Assembly (NCBI GenBank): GCA_026129905.1
Contig: JAHCHE010000001.1
Span: forward strand, 1 to 64,000
DNA: 64,000 nucleotides
Direction: 5' to 3'
Origin: Bryobacteraceae bacterium
GTDB taxonomy: Bacteria; Acidobacteriota; Terriglobia; Bryobacterales; Bryobacteraceae
Part shown: positions 26,868-35,494 of the stretch, piece after piece
Layout of the letters: each line of letters starts with the position of its first letter
Numbering within the stretch: position 1 is the first letter of the stretch
Notes under the pieces: generated by a model
The model's input: only the letters and a program-made list of their open reading frames with translations
What the model was told of the DNA's origin: nothing
The model's database searches: none
Made by a program: the position numbers and the translations under genes

Positions 26868-27056
26868 GATCGACTCTCGCAGTGCTGGTATCCGCGGCAG
26901 GACGGCGCGAACGCGCCAACTTTCAGGTACAGCTTCGACGCGGCGGGAACCTGGCGGCGGTGCCGACTCCTACGCGGCACTGTGCCAACCCAGGGCTGGT
27001 CCACCGAGAGCGGAGACTACAGGTTTGAGACGTCAGGCGCTAAGGCAGAATATTAG
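26868..27056 (+). pseudogene. C-terminal fragment of a lost protein, repeat copy A
   Basis: After a stop at 26865-26867, a plus-strand frame reads CWYPRQDGANAPTFRYSF, then RRCRLLRGTVPTQGWSTESG and DYRFETSGAKAEY, ending at the stop at 27054-27056. There is no start codon. The second half is repeated as coding sequence at 27708-27869 with the same frame and stop region, so it was protein-coding and is a decayed paralogue. The function is unknown. Confidence 0.55.
26961..27043 (+). repeat. Imperfect direct repeat, copy A
   Basis: About 80 bases resemble 27783-27864. They share the exact 19-base core ACCGAGAGCGGAGACTACAG and the flanking TGCGGACTC/TGCCGACTCC and CAACCCAGG blocks. The two copies flank the HEAT-repeat gene. 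Confidence 0.65.
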
Positions 27057-27705
27057 AAAAGCTGAGGACAGAAAAAGTCTGAAAAGAGTGGATGAAAAAA
27101 CCAGGCGCGAAGTATCGAAGCGCCTTGAAGTTTCAAGTAGCACGGATGCGCTGAAGATTCTGTTGGACTGGTCTCAGTTGCCTGGACGCCGTACGATGGC
27201 GAGTATCGCCATCGGTCCTCGCATTCCCAAGAGAACGCTCCCGCGGATGTTTCGGCAGTTGGGAAGTAATGACGAGCGAGAAGCCTGGGATGCAGCGATT
27301 GCGTTAACGAAGCTGGAAGACGAAGATATCACCCTCCGTTCGCTCCAAGTCCTGAAGGAAGGACCGCATCAACACAACCGGCTGGCCGCGCTTCACGTTA
27401 TTCAACGGTTGAGAGACCGCCGTTCCACGCAGACGTTGATCGATACCGCAATCGATTCGAGGAACACGGAACACGTCAGAGCCAAGGCGTTCGATGTCTT
27501 GGGCAGCTTCGCGGGGAGTGATAAGGTCAGGCGGGCGTTACTCTTTGGGTTGGTTGACGCATCCCCGAACATCCGGCTGTACTCGCTTGTGTCACTTTGC
27601 GGACAACTAAAGCACTCTGACGTGCGCATGGCAGTGGCTAAGCTCACAACGGACAAAGAGATTGCCTGGGAAGGACAGCAGATCTGCAAGGTGGCGAGAG
27701 CTTGA
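27025..27705 (+). CDS. HEAT-repeat protein
   Basis: A protein of up to 226 residues with a basic N-terminus and then four to five HEAT-type helix pairs, for example REAWDAAIALTKLEDEDITL, RLAALHVIQRLRDRRSTQTL and HVRAKAFDVLGSFAGSDKV. It is a likely protein-binding scaffold. The TTG at 27025 lies inside the repeat copy A, so GTG 27088 or ATG 27196 are also possible starts. The base composition is less GC-rich than its neighbours. With flanking direct repeats this suggests a recently acquired or rearranged gene. Confidence 0.6.
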   Translation: MRRQALRQNIRKAEDRKSLKRVDEKTRREVSKRLEVSSSTDALKILLDWSQLPGRRTMASIAIGPRIPKRTLPRMFRQLGSNDEREAWDAAIALTKLEDEDITLRSLQVLKEGPHQHNRLAALHVIQRLRDRRSTQTLIDTAIDSRNTEHVRAKAFDVLGSFAGSDKVRRALLFGLVDASPNIRLYSLVSLCGQLKHSDVRMAVAKLTTDKEIAWEGQQICKVARA

Positions 27706-27707
27706 GC

Positions 27708-27869
27708 GCACCTGGAAGCAGGTTCAGCGGCTACAGGATAAGCGTGGATGACCAGATGCACGCGATGGAACGTCGACGGCGTTGCGGACTCATTCGCGGC
27801 AGTTCATCAACCCAGGACCCGTCAACCGAGAGCGGAGACTACAGACCTGAGAGGTCACTCGCTTCTTAG
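27708..27869 (+). pseudogene. C-terminal coding fragment, repeat copy B
   Basis: The frame directly after the HEAT gene reads APGSRFSGYRISVDDQMHAM, then RRRRCGLIRGSSSTQ and STESGDYRPERSLAS with a stop at 27867-27869. It aligns with copy A (RRCRLLRG...TQGWSTESGDYR...). No start or N-terminal domain is present. It is a decayed paralogous end of an unknown protein family. Confidence 0.5.
27783..27864 (+). repeat. Imperfect direct repeat, copy B
   Basis: Second copy of the ~80-base repeat that also occurs at 26961-27043. The strict core is ACCGAGAGCGGAGACTACAG. The copies are about 820 bases apart and in the same orientation. Confidence 0.65.
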
Positions 27870-27883
27870 AACTGAGGCATAAA

Positions 27884-28222
27884 ATGATGACTCGTTCGTT
27901 TCTTGTGTGGGGATTGCTTGCGGCTCTCAACTGTGGAGCGGCCGACACGGATGCATGTTCTGTCGAGATCCCAAGGCCGGGCAAGCATGACGAGCGTCAC
28001 TCCATCCAGTGGAGATTCTGGGCCGTGCCGTCGAAACGGGCGGTGGTTTTGAACGCTTCGTACTTGCCGGTCATCGCGTCGTGGCGCGTTTTCGCCAACA
28101 GCGCGGCCACTTGCGCTCCCGACATCGGCCGGAATGTTCGGGCGGCTTCGAACGCCTGGTCGAGACGCTCCATGCTTTCGCATCCGGTGATGACCACCGA
28201 AGTGGGCAGGTTCAGCGCGTAG
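27884..28222 (+). pseudogene. Truncated secreted-protein gene start
   Basis: ATG-ATG at 27884-27889 follows a GAGG-type ribosome-binding site, and the first 20 residues (MMTRSFLVWGLLAALNCGAA) form a good signal peptide. After about residue 38 the frame runs antisense through the end of the aldo/keto reductase gene and loses protein character. It looks like the 5' end of a gene cut off by rearrangement. The full frame stops at 28222. Confidence 0.4.
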
Positions 28223-28968
28223 TGCAGGCACTCGATGGCGGTCACCTTGCCCGGCTTGAGGGCACTGCCGTCGGCCAGCGGCTTCATGCCGAGGACCGCG
28301 ATGCCCTGCTCCACAAGCCTGGGAAGGACCTGGGCGGCGAAGCTGCGGAAGTGCGCGTCCATCACGTTCAGCGGCATCTGGCAGGCGTCGAAGTGGAAGC
28401 CGTTGGCGGCCGCCACCTCCAGCATGCGCAGGTGAACCACGGGATCCTTGTGCCCGGTGAAGCCGATGTAGCGGATCTTGCCGGCTTTCCTGGCGGCCAG
28501 CAGCGCTTCCGCGGGCCCGTCCGGGGCGAAGAACAGGTCCGGGTCTTCCATGCGGATGTTCTCGTGGTACTGCATCAGGTCGACGCGGTCGGTCTGGAGC
28601 CGCTTGAGCGATTCATCGATCTGGCGGGCGGTGGACTCGCGGGTCCGGCCGTCGAATTTGGTCATGAGGAAGCTGCGTTCGCGGTAGCCGTCGCGCAGGG
28701 CCGTCCCCATGCGCCGTTCGCTCTCGCCGTCGTGGTAGTCCCAGCAGTTGTCCATGAAGGTCATGCCGCGTTCGATCGCGCTCCGGACGATGCGAATGCC
28801 TTCGTTCGCGTCCTCTGGCATGCCGATGTGATAGCCGCCGAGGCCGATGGCCGAAATCTTCTCGCCGGTCCTGCCGAACTGGCGGTAGATCATGCCGTCC
28901 GCCTGGCCCTGCGAGCCGAAGGCGGCGCCCGCCCATGCCAGCGAGCCTAACGCTTCTCTTCGGTTCAT
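27997..28968 (-). CDS. Tat-exported aldo/keto reductase
   Basis: A 323-residue protein with an N-terminal RR signal (MNRREALGSLAWAGAAFG) and then the aldo/keto reductase barrel. Seen are MIYRQFGRTGEKISAIGLGG, FMDNCWDYHDGESERRMG (catalytic Asp/Tyr zone), MTKFDGRT (the Lys strand) and YIGFTGHKDP. It should reduce or oxidise a carbonyl/alcohol with NAD(P)(H). The start has GGAGGGGAT upstream. Exported reductases of this type are common in Acidobacteria and Planctomycetes. The substrate is unknown. Confidence 0.88.
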   Translation of the reverse strand: MNRREALGSLAWAGAAFGSQGQADGMIYRQFGRTGEKISAIGLGGYHIGMPEDANEGIRIVRSAIERGMTFMDNCWDYHDGESERRMGTALRDGYRERSFLMTKFDGRTRESTARQIDESLKRLQTDRVDLMQYHENIRMEDPDLFFAPDGPAEALLAARKAGKIRYIGFTGHKDPVVHLRMLEVAAANGFHFDACQMPLNVMDAHFRSFAAQVLPRLVEQGIAVLGMKPLADGSALKPGKVTAIECLHYALNLPTSVVITGCESMERLDQAFEAARTFRPMSGAQVAALLAKTRHDAMTGKYEAFKTTARFDGTAQNLHWME

Positions 28969-29034
28969 GTATCCCCTCCCCTCGAAAGCGGCCCACCCTC
29001 AGGATAGCCAACCGGCGCGGCCGGCACAGCGGCG

Positions 29035-30318
29035 TTATCCGGCGGGCGGAGCGAACGGCGGCTCCTCGCGCATGGCTCGCGTCCGGCCGCCGGCGGGCAG
29101 CAGCACCCGGAAGACGCTTCCCTGCCCCGCTTCGCTTTCCACCGCCAGCCGGCCGCGATGCTCGTGGACGATCTTGGCGACAATGGCAAGTCCCAGCCCG
29201 ATGCCGGTGGGCTTGGTGGTGAAGAAGGGGTTGAAAATGCTTTCGCGGTCCTTTTCGGCGATGCCGGCGCCGCGGTCGATCACCGCCACCTCGACGCCGC
29301 CCTCCACCGGACGGGTCTTCACGGTGATGGCGCCGCCGGACGGACTGGCCTGGGCGGCGTTTTCGAGCAGGTTGTACATCACGATGGTCATCAGCTCGGC
29401 GTCTAAGGGAAAAGGCTTGATGTCGGGCGAGTAGTTCTTGTAAACGGCGACATCGAAGAGCGGCCGGTGGTTCTCCAGGCGGGCGACGGCGCGGTCCACC
29501 ACCTCGGTCAACTCGGTTTCGCGGCGCTCGAGTTTCAGCGGGCGGGCGAAGTCGAGAAAGCGGGTGATGAGGCTGTTGACGCGGTCGACTTCGGCGCCGA
29601 TGAACCCGGCCAGTTCCCGCGCCACGTCGTTTTCCGCGGTCACCTTCATTTGCAGCACTTCGGCCGACGCTTTCATGGTGCCGAGGGGGTTGCGCAGTTC
29701 GTGCGCCAGCCCGGCGGTAAGCTGCCCGAGCGCGGCCAGCCGCTCGGACCGGCGGACGGCGGCCTCGGCCTGGCGCAGGTTGCGATTCGCTTCCGACAAC
29801 TGCTCCGCCACGGTCTGATACCTGCGGGCCTGGGCCCGGTTGGCTTCGCCGAGCATGTGGGTGAGGAAGCCGAGCATGGCCAGGAACAGCACGCGGAGCC
29901 CGAGTTCGCGGTAGTCCACGTACTGGCGCTCCCAATCGACGAACGCGAGGAACGAAAGGTACGAGGCGCAGGCGGCCAGCGTCGTCAAGGCCGCGCCTAG
30001 GGCGCCGAAGGTCGTCGCGGCCGACACCACCGGCATCATCAGGATCAGGTAGTAGCTGCTCTGGACGCCGAAGGAAAAGCCCATCAGCAGGTAGGCGAGA
30101 CCGAGCTTCAGCAGGATGGAGACGACCTGTCCGCGACGGGTTTCGAAGTAGCCGACGCGAGGCTCCAGCACCTGGATGAGCGCCAGGCAGGACAGCAGCG
30201 CGACTTCAATTTTGGAGAGCGTGGGACTGACGGCCGCCAGGGCCGCGAACAGGACAAGCCAGGCCAAATCCTGCGCCCGCACCAGCCGGCTGATCCGCTC
30301 CCAAAGCCCGCGCCGCAC
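29035..30318 (-). CDS. Six-helix membrane histidine kinase
   Basis: A 427-residue kinase. The GTG at 30318 has GGGAGAA upstream and sits just before the membrane part. A longer frame would run antisense through the rpsA gene and was rejected. Membrane helices occupy about residues 15-160. The kinase core has H box LTAGLAHELRNPLGTMKASA, N box MYNLLENAAQASPSG, G1 VIDRGAGIAEKD and G2 TTKPTGIGLGLAIVAKIV. It senses an unknown signal and phosphorylates an unlinked response regulator. It is divergent from rpsA with about 54 bases between the starts. Confidence 0.9.
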   Translation of the reverse strand: MRRGLWERISRLVRAQDLAWLVLFAALAAVSPTLSKIEVALLSCLALIQVLEPRVGYFETRRGQVVSILLKLGLAYLLMGFSFGVQSSYYLILMMPVVSAATTFGALGAALTTLAACASYLSFLAFVDWERQYVDYRELGLRVLFLAMLGFLTHMLGEANRAQARRYQTVAEQLSEANRNLRQAEAAVRRSERLAALGQLTAGLAHELRNPLGTMKASAEVLQMKVTAENDVARELAGFIGAEVDRVNSLITRFLDFARPLKLERRETELTEVVDRAVARLENHRPLFDVAVYKNYSPDIKPFPLDAELMTIVMYNLLENAAQASPSGGAITVKTRPVEGGVEVAVIDRGAGIAEKDRESIFNPFFTTKPTGIGLGLAIVAKIVHEHRGRLAVESEAGQGSVFRVLLPAGGRTRAMREEPPFAPPAG

Positions 30319-30372
30319 GCCGTTCTCCCTTCGTTCTGATTGTGCCAAAATGGTGAGCGGTCTCCGAAATTC

Positions 30373-32094
30373 ATGAGTCATCCCAACCCAGAGGACCCGT
30401 TGGCCGAGGACCGCGAAGTCCCGTCCGGCGAGAGTCAAACGCCTTCCGGCGAAACCTCGTTTGCCGAGCTGCTCGAGGAATTCGAGCAGCAGCACCGGCT
30501 GGATCCCAAGCCGGGAGAACTGATGCAGGGCAAAGTGATCGACGTGCGCGAGGACGGCGTGCTGGTGGATGTCGGGCTGAAGCGGGAGGGCATGCTGCCG
30601 GCGGACCAGCTTGGCGGCCGCTCCATTCAGGCGGGCGACCTGGTGACGGTCGGCGTCACGGGCCGGACCGAGGACGGCTACCACCTGCTGTCCATCGTCC
30701 GCGTGAAGCGTCCGACCGACTGGAGTTCGCTCGAAAAAGCGCACTCGGAAGGCGCCGTTATCGGCGGCATCGTGCGCGAGGCGATCAAGGGCGGGCTCAG
30801 CGTGGACGTGGGGGCGCGCGCTTTCCTGCCGGCTTCCCGCAGCGGCGCGAGGGACGCGGCGGAACTCGAGGCGCTGGTGGGCCAGGAGATCCGCTGCAAA
30901 GTGATCCAGTTGGACACGGAGAAGGAAGATGTTGTCGTGGACCGGCGGGTGGTGCTGGAGGAAGATGCGTCCGCCGCGCGCGACCGCTTCTTCACCTCGC
31001 TGAACGAGGGCGACGTCATCAACGGAACGGTGCGCGGCTTGACCGATTTCGGCGCGTTTGTGGATCTTGGCGGCGTGGACGGGCTGCTTCATGTCGCCGA
31101 CATGGCATGGACCCGCGTCAACAAGCCGTCCGACATGTTCTCGGAAGGCGACTCCGTCGAGGTCAAGATCCTCAAGATCGACCGCGAGACCCGCCGCATT
31201 TCACTGGGCCGGAAACAGCTTATTCCCGACCCCTGGAGCGAGGCGGCGGAGAAGTTCCCGACCGGGGCGCGCGTTCGCGGCAAGGTCGCGCGCCTGGCCG
31301 ATTTCGGCGCGTTTGTCGAACTCGAGCCCGGCGTGGACGGGCTGATTCACGTGTCCGAGATGTCGTGGTCCAAGCGCGTGAAAAAGCCGTCGGACCTGCT
31401 GAAGGAAGGCGACGTCGTCGACGTGGTTGTGCTGTCGGTGAACGCGGCCGACCGGCGGATCGCGCTGGGGCTGAAACAGGCGCTCGGGGACCCGTGGGAA
31501 GAAGTGGACAAGCGCTTCCCGGTGGGCTCGATCGTCGAAGGGCCGGTGACCAACCTCGCGAAATTCGGCGCGTTTGTCGAGCTGACGGAAGGCCTGGAGG
31601 GCATGATTCACATCGGCGATATCGTTCCCGACAAGCGGTTGAACCATCCGCGGGAGGCGCTCGCGCAAGGGCAGAAGGTCCGCGCCATTGTGCTCGAAAT
31701 CGATCGCGGGCGCAAGCGGATCCGTCTGGGCATGAAGCAGCTTGCTCCGACGTCGGCCGACACGTACATCGCCGAACACAAGCCGGGCGACGTCGTGACC
31801 GGCCGCCTGGTAGAGGTTGGCGGCGCGAACGCGCGGGTGGAGCTTGGCGAAGGCGTCGTGGCCACCTGCCGCATCCAGAAGCAGAAGGAAGGCAAGAGCG
31901 CCGAACCGAAGGCCGCATCGGGCAAAGCGGACCTGTCGCAACTGACGGCCATGCTCGCCGACAAGTGGAAGCGCGGCGCCGGCGGACCTTCGGGTTCCGA
32001 CGCTTCCGGGGTGCGCGAGGGGCAGATCCGCAGCTTCCGGATCGTTTCTCTGGACCCCGCGCAGAAGCGAATCGAGATCGAGCTGGCGGGGTAG
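30373..32094 (+). CDS. rpsA: Ribosomal protein S1 family, six S1 domains
   Basis: A 573-residue protein with six S1 RNA-binding domains. The third, fourth and fifth are typical: GTVRGLTDFGAFVDLGGVDG, GKVARLADFGAFVELEPGVD and GPVTNLAKFGAFVELTEGLE, each followed by an IxLGxKQ end. The first two and the sixth are more divergent, and a charged linker with a C-terminal extension follows. The start ATG at 30373 is in frame with MSHPNPEDP; there is no strong Shine-Dalgarno. It binds mRNA on the small ribosomal subunit. It may be a second S1-like protein rather than the main S1. Confidence 0.85.
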   Translation: MSHPNPEDPLAEDREVPSGESQTPSGETSFAELLEEFEQQHRLDPKPGELMQGKVIDVREDGVLVDVGLKREGMLPADQLGGRSIQAGDLVTVGVTGRTEDGYHLLSIVRVKRPTDWSSLEKAHSEGAVIGGIVREAIKGGLSVDVGARAFLPASRSGARDAAELEALVGQEIRCKVIQLDTEKEDVVVDRRVVLEEDASAARDRFFTSLNEGDVINGTVRGLTDFGAFVDLGGVDGLLHVADMAWTRVNKPSDMFSEGDSVEVKILKIDRETRRISLGRKQLIPDPWSEAAEKFPTGARVRGKVARLADFGAFVELEPGVDGLIHVSEMSWSKRVKKPSDLLKEGDVVDVVVLSVNAADRRIALGLKQALGDPWEEVDKRFPVGSIVEGPVTNLAKFGAFVELTEGLEGMIHIGDIVPDKRLNHPREALAQGQKVRAIVLEIDRGRKRIRLGMKQLAPTSADTYIAEHKPGDVVTGRLVEVGGANARVELGEGVVATCRIQKQKEGKSAEPKAASGKADLSQLTAMLADKWKRGAGGPSGSDASGVREGQIRSFRIVSLDPAQKRIEIELAG

Positions 32095-32171
32095 GCAGAA
32101 GCTCTCGGCGGCCAGGCGTCGCCATGAGTGGCGACCCCGCAACGCCCGCGAAATGCAAAAACTCCAGGCGG

Positions 32172-32534
32172 TCAGCGGGCCAGGGTAGCCAGCAGCCAGA
32201 GCAGATAGCCCAGGCATCCGGCGGCGACTGCGCCGCCGAGGTAGCGCCATGTCGCGCCTGCCTGGCGCCATCGTCCGCGCATCGCAGCCTGGCGCCCGGC
32301 GAGAGAGGCGGCCAAGCGGCGGCTGAACTCCGGCTGGGGGGAATGCAGGGCACGGAGAATCTCTTCGCGTCCGCCGCGGTCGGCGATGAGGATGGTGGCG
32401 GAGTTCATCCCGCGGGTGGATTCCAGCAGTTTCTCCCGCAGTTCCGATGGAATCTCTTCCACTGAGTGGAACACTCGGGTCTCGTCGCCAATGGCGATGA
32501 GAATTGTCGAACATTTCTGCGTTACGCGATCCAT
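32172..32534 (-). CDS. Small C-terminal-anchored hypothetical protein
   Basis: A 120-residue protein starting at 32534, four bases after the LysR stop. The middle has an EIPSELREKLLESTRG helix and the strand SATILIADRGGREEI. Residues about 97-117 are a membrane helix (LGGAVAAGCLGYLLWLLATL). It is a soluble domain tethered to the membrane. No family is recognised. Position and spacing make it the second gene of the LysR operon. Confidence 0.7.
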   Translation of the reverse strand: MDRVTQKCSTILIAIGDETRVFHSVEEIPSELREKLLESTRGMNSATILIADRGGREEILRALHSPQPEFSRRLAASLAGRQAAMRGRWRQAGATWRYLGGAVAAGCLGYLLWLLATLAR

Positions 32535-32538
32535 ACGG

Positions 32539-33468
32539 CTACCTCTCGGCGCGGGCAGCGTGCGCCGGTCTCCCATTGGCTGCGCCGGTTTCAGCGTGTC
32601 TGTGCGTTACGTTAATAAATCCCAGGGCCGCTTTCGACAGGGGCTTGTCCTTACGGTAGACAAGGCCGAGCTGCCGCACCATGGGCTCCGGCCCCAGCGA
32701 TACAGTTGTCAGTTTACCCGCGGCGACCTCCTCGCGGCAATGGGAGTCGGCCAGAAATGCCAGCCCCAGCCCGGCGGCGACGAAGCGCTTGGTCATCTCG
32801 GTGGAATCCAGTTCCATGGAGACGTTGAGCCGATCTTCAACGAGTTCCAGCCATGCATCCAGGCGGCGGCGGGTTATGCCGGCGCGGGGCATGAGCAACG
32901 GCTCGCCCGCCAACTCCTTCGCAAATATGAACTTCTTGTGAGCGAATTTGTGGCGACCCGGCGCGAGGAGTTTGATTTCGTCGGTGTGGATGCGAACGAT
33001 CTCGAGCTTCTTTTCCTGGACGGGCAATTGCGTGATGCCGAAATCGGCCTGATTCTCCATGACGGCCTGGACGACGCGCGAACTGTAGGAGCGGTCCACC
33101 TGTAGTTGGACGTTCGGGAACTCCTTCTTGTATTCCGAAAAGACCTCGGGCAGCACGTAAATGCAAGTGGCCTCGTTGGCGGCGATCACCAATTCACCGC
33201 GAGGAACGCGTTCGAGTTCCTGGATGTTCTCCTGGGCCTGCCGCCGCAGGCTGAGGATCTGCTCGGCGTACTCGGCAAGGATCTTCCCGGCCGGCGTCAG
33301 TTCGATCCGCGTTCCCAGCCGGTCGAACAAGGAGGCGCTCAATTCCTGCTCCAGTTGGCGCACCTGGGCGCTGATCGCCGGCTGCGTGCGGTAACAGGTC
33401 TGCGCCGCTTTGGAGAAACTCTTCAGCCGCACGATTTCAAGGAACGTGTGTAACTGGTCCAGGTCCAT
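32539..33468 (-). CDS. LysR-family transcriptional regulator
   Basis: A 309-residue regulator. The helix-turn-helix is at about 15-45 (FSKAAQTCYRTQPAISAQVR, ending QELSASLFDR). The effector-binding domain includes VIAANEATCIYVLPEVFSEY and VEDRLNVSMELDSTEMTKRF. It resembles the CysB/Cbl branch only loosely. It should bind a small co-inducer. The gene is followed by the anchored 120-residue protein and not by a typical target operon; the regulated genes are unknown. Confidence 0.9.
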   Translation of the reverse strand: MDLDQLHTFLEIVRLKSFSKAAQTCYRTQPAISAQVRQLEQELSASLFDRLGTRIELTPAGKILAEYAEQILSLRRQAQENIQELERVPRGELVIAANEATCIYVLPEVFSEYKKEFPNVQLQVDRSYSSRVVQAVMENQADFGITQLPVQEKKLEIVRIHTDEIKLLAPGRHKFAHKKFIFAKELAGEPLLMPRAGITRRRLDAWLELVEDRLNVSMELDSTEMTKRFVAAGLGLAFLADSHCREEVAAGKLTTVSLGPEPMVRQLGLVYRKDKPLSKAALGFINVTHRHAETGAANGRPAHAARAER

Positions 33469-33619
33469 CGGGCCCTACTGCCGACCGGCAGAAAAATTGC
33501 CTAGATTATAGCCGATCGCGACGACCGGCACATTCCCGCCGGCTGGTGAAGCAACTGTTCTACTCCTTAGAGTATCGCGCGGAGCGGCGAGTTCTCGTCT
33601 TAAAGCTCTCAGCTTTTAT

Positions 33620-35494
33620 TCAGCGATCGGCGATCAGCCACAAAGCGGCGGGGCGGCCGGGCCGTGCGACCAAGGGGTTTGGGGCGAGGTAGATGTCGGG
33701 TCGGCCATCGCCTGTGAAATCGGCGAAGGCGGCGCTGGTCGAGTTGGCTGCGCCGGCGAATGGCGGCAACAGCGCCCACTCCTCGAAGCCGGCGCCGTTG
33801 GTGTTTCGTAGGATCACGCTGCGTTCGAGGCGCTCGCCATCGGCGCTTCCATTGATCAGCAGCACGTCGGTCCAGCCGTCGGCGTCGAAGTCCGCGGCGA
33901 GCGCCTGCATCGAGCCGTAAGCGCGGTCCAAACCCGAGGCCGTGACTTCGCTGAACGTACCGTGGCCGGCGTTGCGGAACAGGCGCGGTTTCGGGGCGGC
34001 GTGGTTCGCTTGCGAGGCGACGTCCTGGAAGGCGGCCCACGCCGCGATGAACAGGTCCGGGCGACGGTCGCCGTCGTAGTCGAAAAAGACGCTGGAGGTA
34101 TAGTCGCCGTGAATGGCGGCGAGACCGGCGCCGGAGGACGCGTCCACGTACGTTCCGTCGCCGCGGTTCAGGTAGAGGCTGGCGGGCTTGCGCCAGCGCA
34201 AGGCAAACAGATCGGCGTGGCCGTCGGCGTTGACGTCGCAGACGGAGATATCGACGACGGCGCCGGCGGCATCGAGGCCGGCGCGCGCGGTGTGATCCAC
34301 CCATCGGGCGCCTGTGTTGCGGTAGAGGCGGATCGACGCGGGTCCAACTTCGACGAGGTCCGGAGCGCGGCCGGGGACGGGAACAAAGAGGGCGCGCGAG
34401 GTGGGGCGTTGGCCGGCGAGGCCGCTGCTTTCGGTGATGTCCGCGAAGCGGCCGCCTCCGAGATTACGGAAGAGCATGTTGCGGTCGCCCGTCAGGTACA
34501 GGTCCGGGCGGCTGTCGCGGTCCACATCCGCCCATACGGCGTCCGACATGTTGCGGGCCGCGCCCAGCCCGGCCGCGACGGTGACGTCGGCGAACCGGCC
34601 GCCGCCGAGGTTGTGGTACAGGGTCACCGGTCCGGGTCCGGCGACCAGAAGATCGGGCAGGCCGCCGGCGTCGAAATCGGCCGCGGCGGCGGGACCTTTG
34701 GGACGCACGTTTCCGGGCAGCGCTCGGAACGGCCCCGCCGGGGCGGGCGAGGCGTCCATCCAGGCGAGCAGATAGCGGGCTTTAACGCCGGACCGTTCCA
34801 GCGCCGTCACCGGTTTGGCGGAGGGTCGGACATCACCCTCGGAACGAACGCCGGCGTTAGCCAGTTTTCGTTCGTGTTCCCAAGCGGCGAGTACTTTGCG
34901 CAACGGCTCCGCCGCTTCGTCGCCGCGGCCCTGAAGGTAGAGCGAGTAGCCGAGCCAGAAGTGGCCTTCCGGGGCGCCGAAGCGGGAGGCGATGCGGAAA
35001 TCCTCGGCTGCTTCGGCGAGTCGACCCTGATTGAGGCGCAGGTGCCCCAACTGGAGGAAGGGGCCGGCCTGCTCCTTATTGATTTCCTTCAGACGGTCGA
35101 ACAGGCGTTCGGCGCGCTCGAAGTCGATCACGGCGCCGGGCGCCGGCGTGGACAGGAGATAGCCAAGCTGGGCGGCGGCGCGGCTGCTGGCGGGATTGAC
35201 GTCGAGCAACGTTTCGAGGGCCGCCACAGCTTCGCGGTAGTCGCCTGTGCGTTCGAGGCTGGCCGCGAGGTAGTAGAGCGAGTCCTCGTGGGTGGCGTTC
35301 AGGGTGAGCGCTTCGCGGTACGCGCGGGCGGCTTCGGCGTGCTTTTCCTCGAGGCGGAGTTGGCTTGCCTGGCGGTACAGGGTCCAGAAGTTGCGGATGC
35401 GGTCCCGACCGGCGTCGGGAGCGGCGGCGGCCTCCGGTTCCGCGCCTCCGCAGCCGCAGAGGATGGACGCCAGGACCGCCGCGATGTACCGCAT
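33620..35494 (-). CDS. TPR + FG-GAP (VCBS) repeat lipoprotein
   Basis: A 624-residue exported protein. The N-terminus MRYIAAVLASILCGCGG has a lipobox at the first cysteine. Residues about 30-230 are TPR-type helices (AARAYREALTLNATHEDSLY, GHFWLGYSLYLQGRGDEAAE). From about 255 on are FG-GAP/VCBS beta-propeller repeats with DFDAGGLPDL, DVDRDSRPDLYL and DYDGDRRPDLFI calcium-loop motifs. No ASPIC domain follows. It is the last gene of a three-gene operon after a CRTAC1-type protein and a pentahaem cytochrome; the stop and start codons abut exactly. Confidence 0.88.
   Translation of the reverse strand: MRYIAAVLASILCGCGGAEPEAAAAPDAGRDRIRNFWTLYRQASQLRLEEKHAEAARAYREALTLNATHEDSLYYLAASLERTGDYREAVAALETLLDVNPASSRAAAQLGYLLSTPAPGAVIDFERAERLFDRLKEINKEQAGPFLQLGHLRLNQGRLAEAAEDFRIASRFGAPEGHFWLGYSLYLQGRGDEAAEPLRKVLAAWEHERKLANAGVRSEGDVRPSAKPVTALERSGVKARYLLAWMDASPAPAGPFRALPGNVRPKGPAAAADFDAGGLPDLLVAGPGPVTLYHNLGGGRFADVTVAAGLGAARNMSDAVWADVDRDSRPDLYLTGDRNMLFRNLGGGRFADITESSGLAGQRPTSRALFVPVPGRAPDLVEVGPASIRLYRNTGARWVDHTARAGLDAAGAVVDISVCDVNADGHADLFALRWRKPASLYLNRGDGTYVDASSGAGLAAIHGDYTSSVFFDYDGDRRPDLFIAAWAAFQDVASQANHAAPKPRLFRNAGHGTFSEVTASGLDRAYGSMQALAADFDADGWTDVLLINGSADGERLERSVILRNTNGAGFEEWALLPPFAGAANSTSAAFADFTGDGRPDIYLAPNPLVARPGRPAALWLIADR

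Noticed and set aside
30319-31092. N-terminal extension of the histidine kinase at 29035-30318
   Set aside because: It runs antisense through the S1 gene and has no kinase or sensor content; the GTG at 30318 with GGGAGAA is the better start.
32118-32135. Hairpin after rpsA as a terminator
   Set aside because: GTCGCCA-TGAG-TGGCGAC is a good stem, but no T-run follows.
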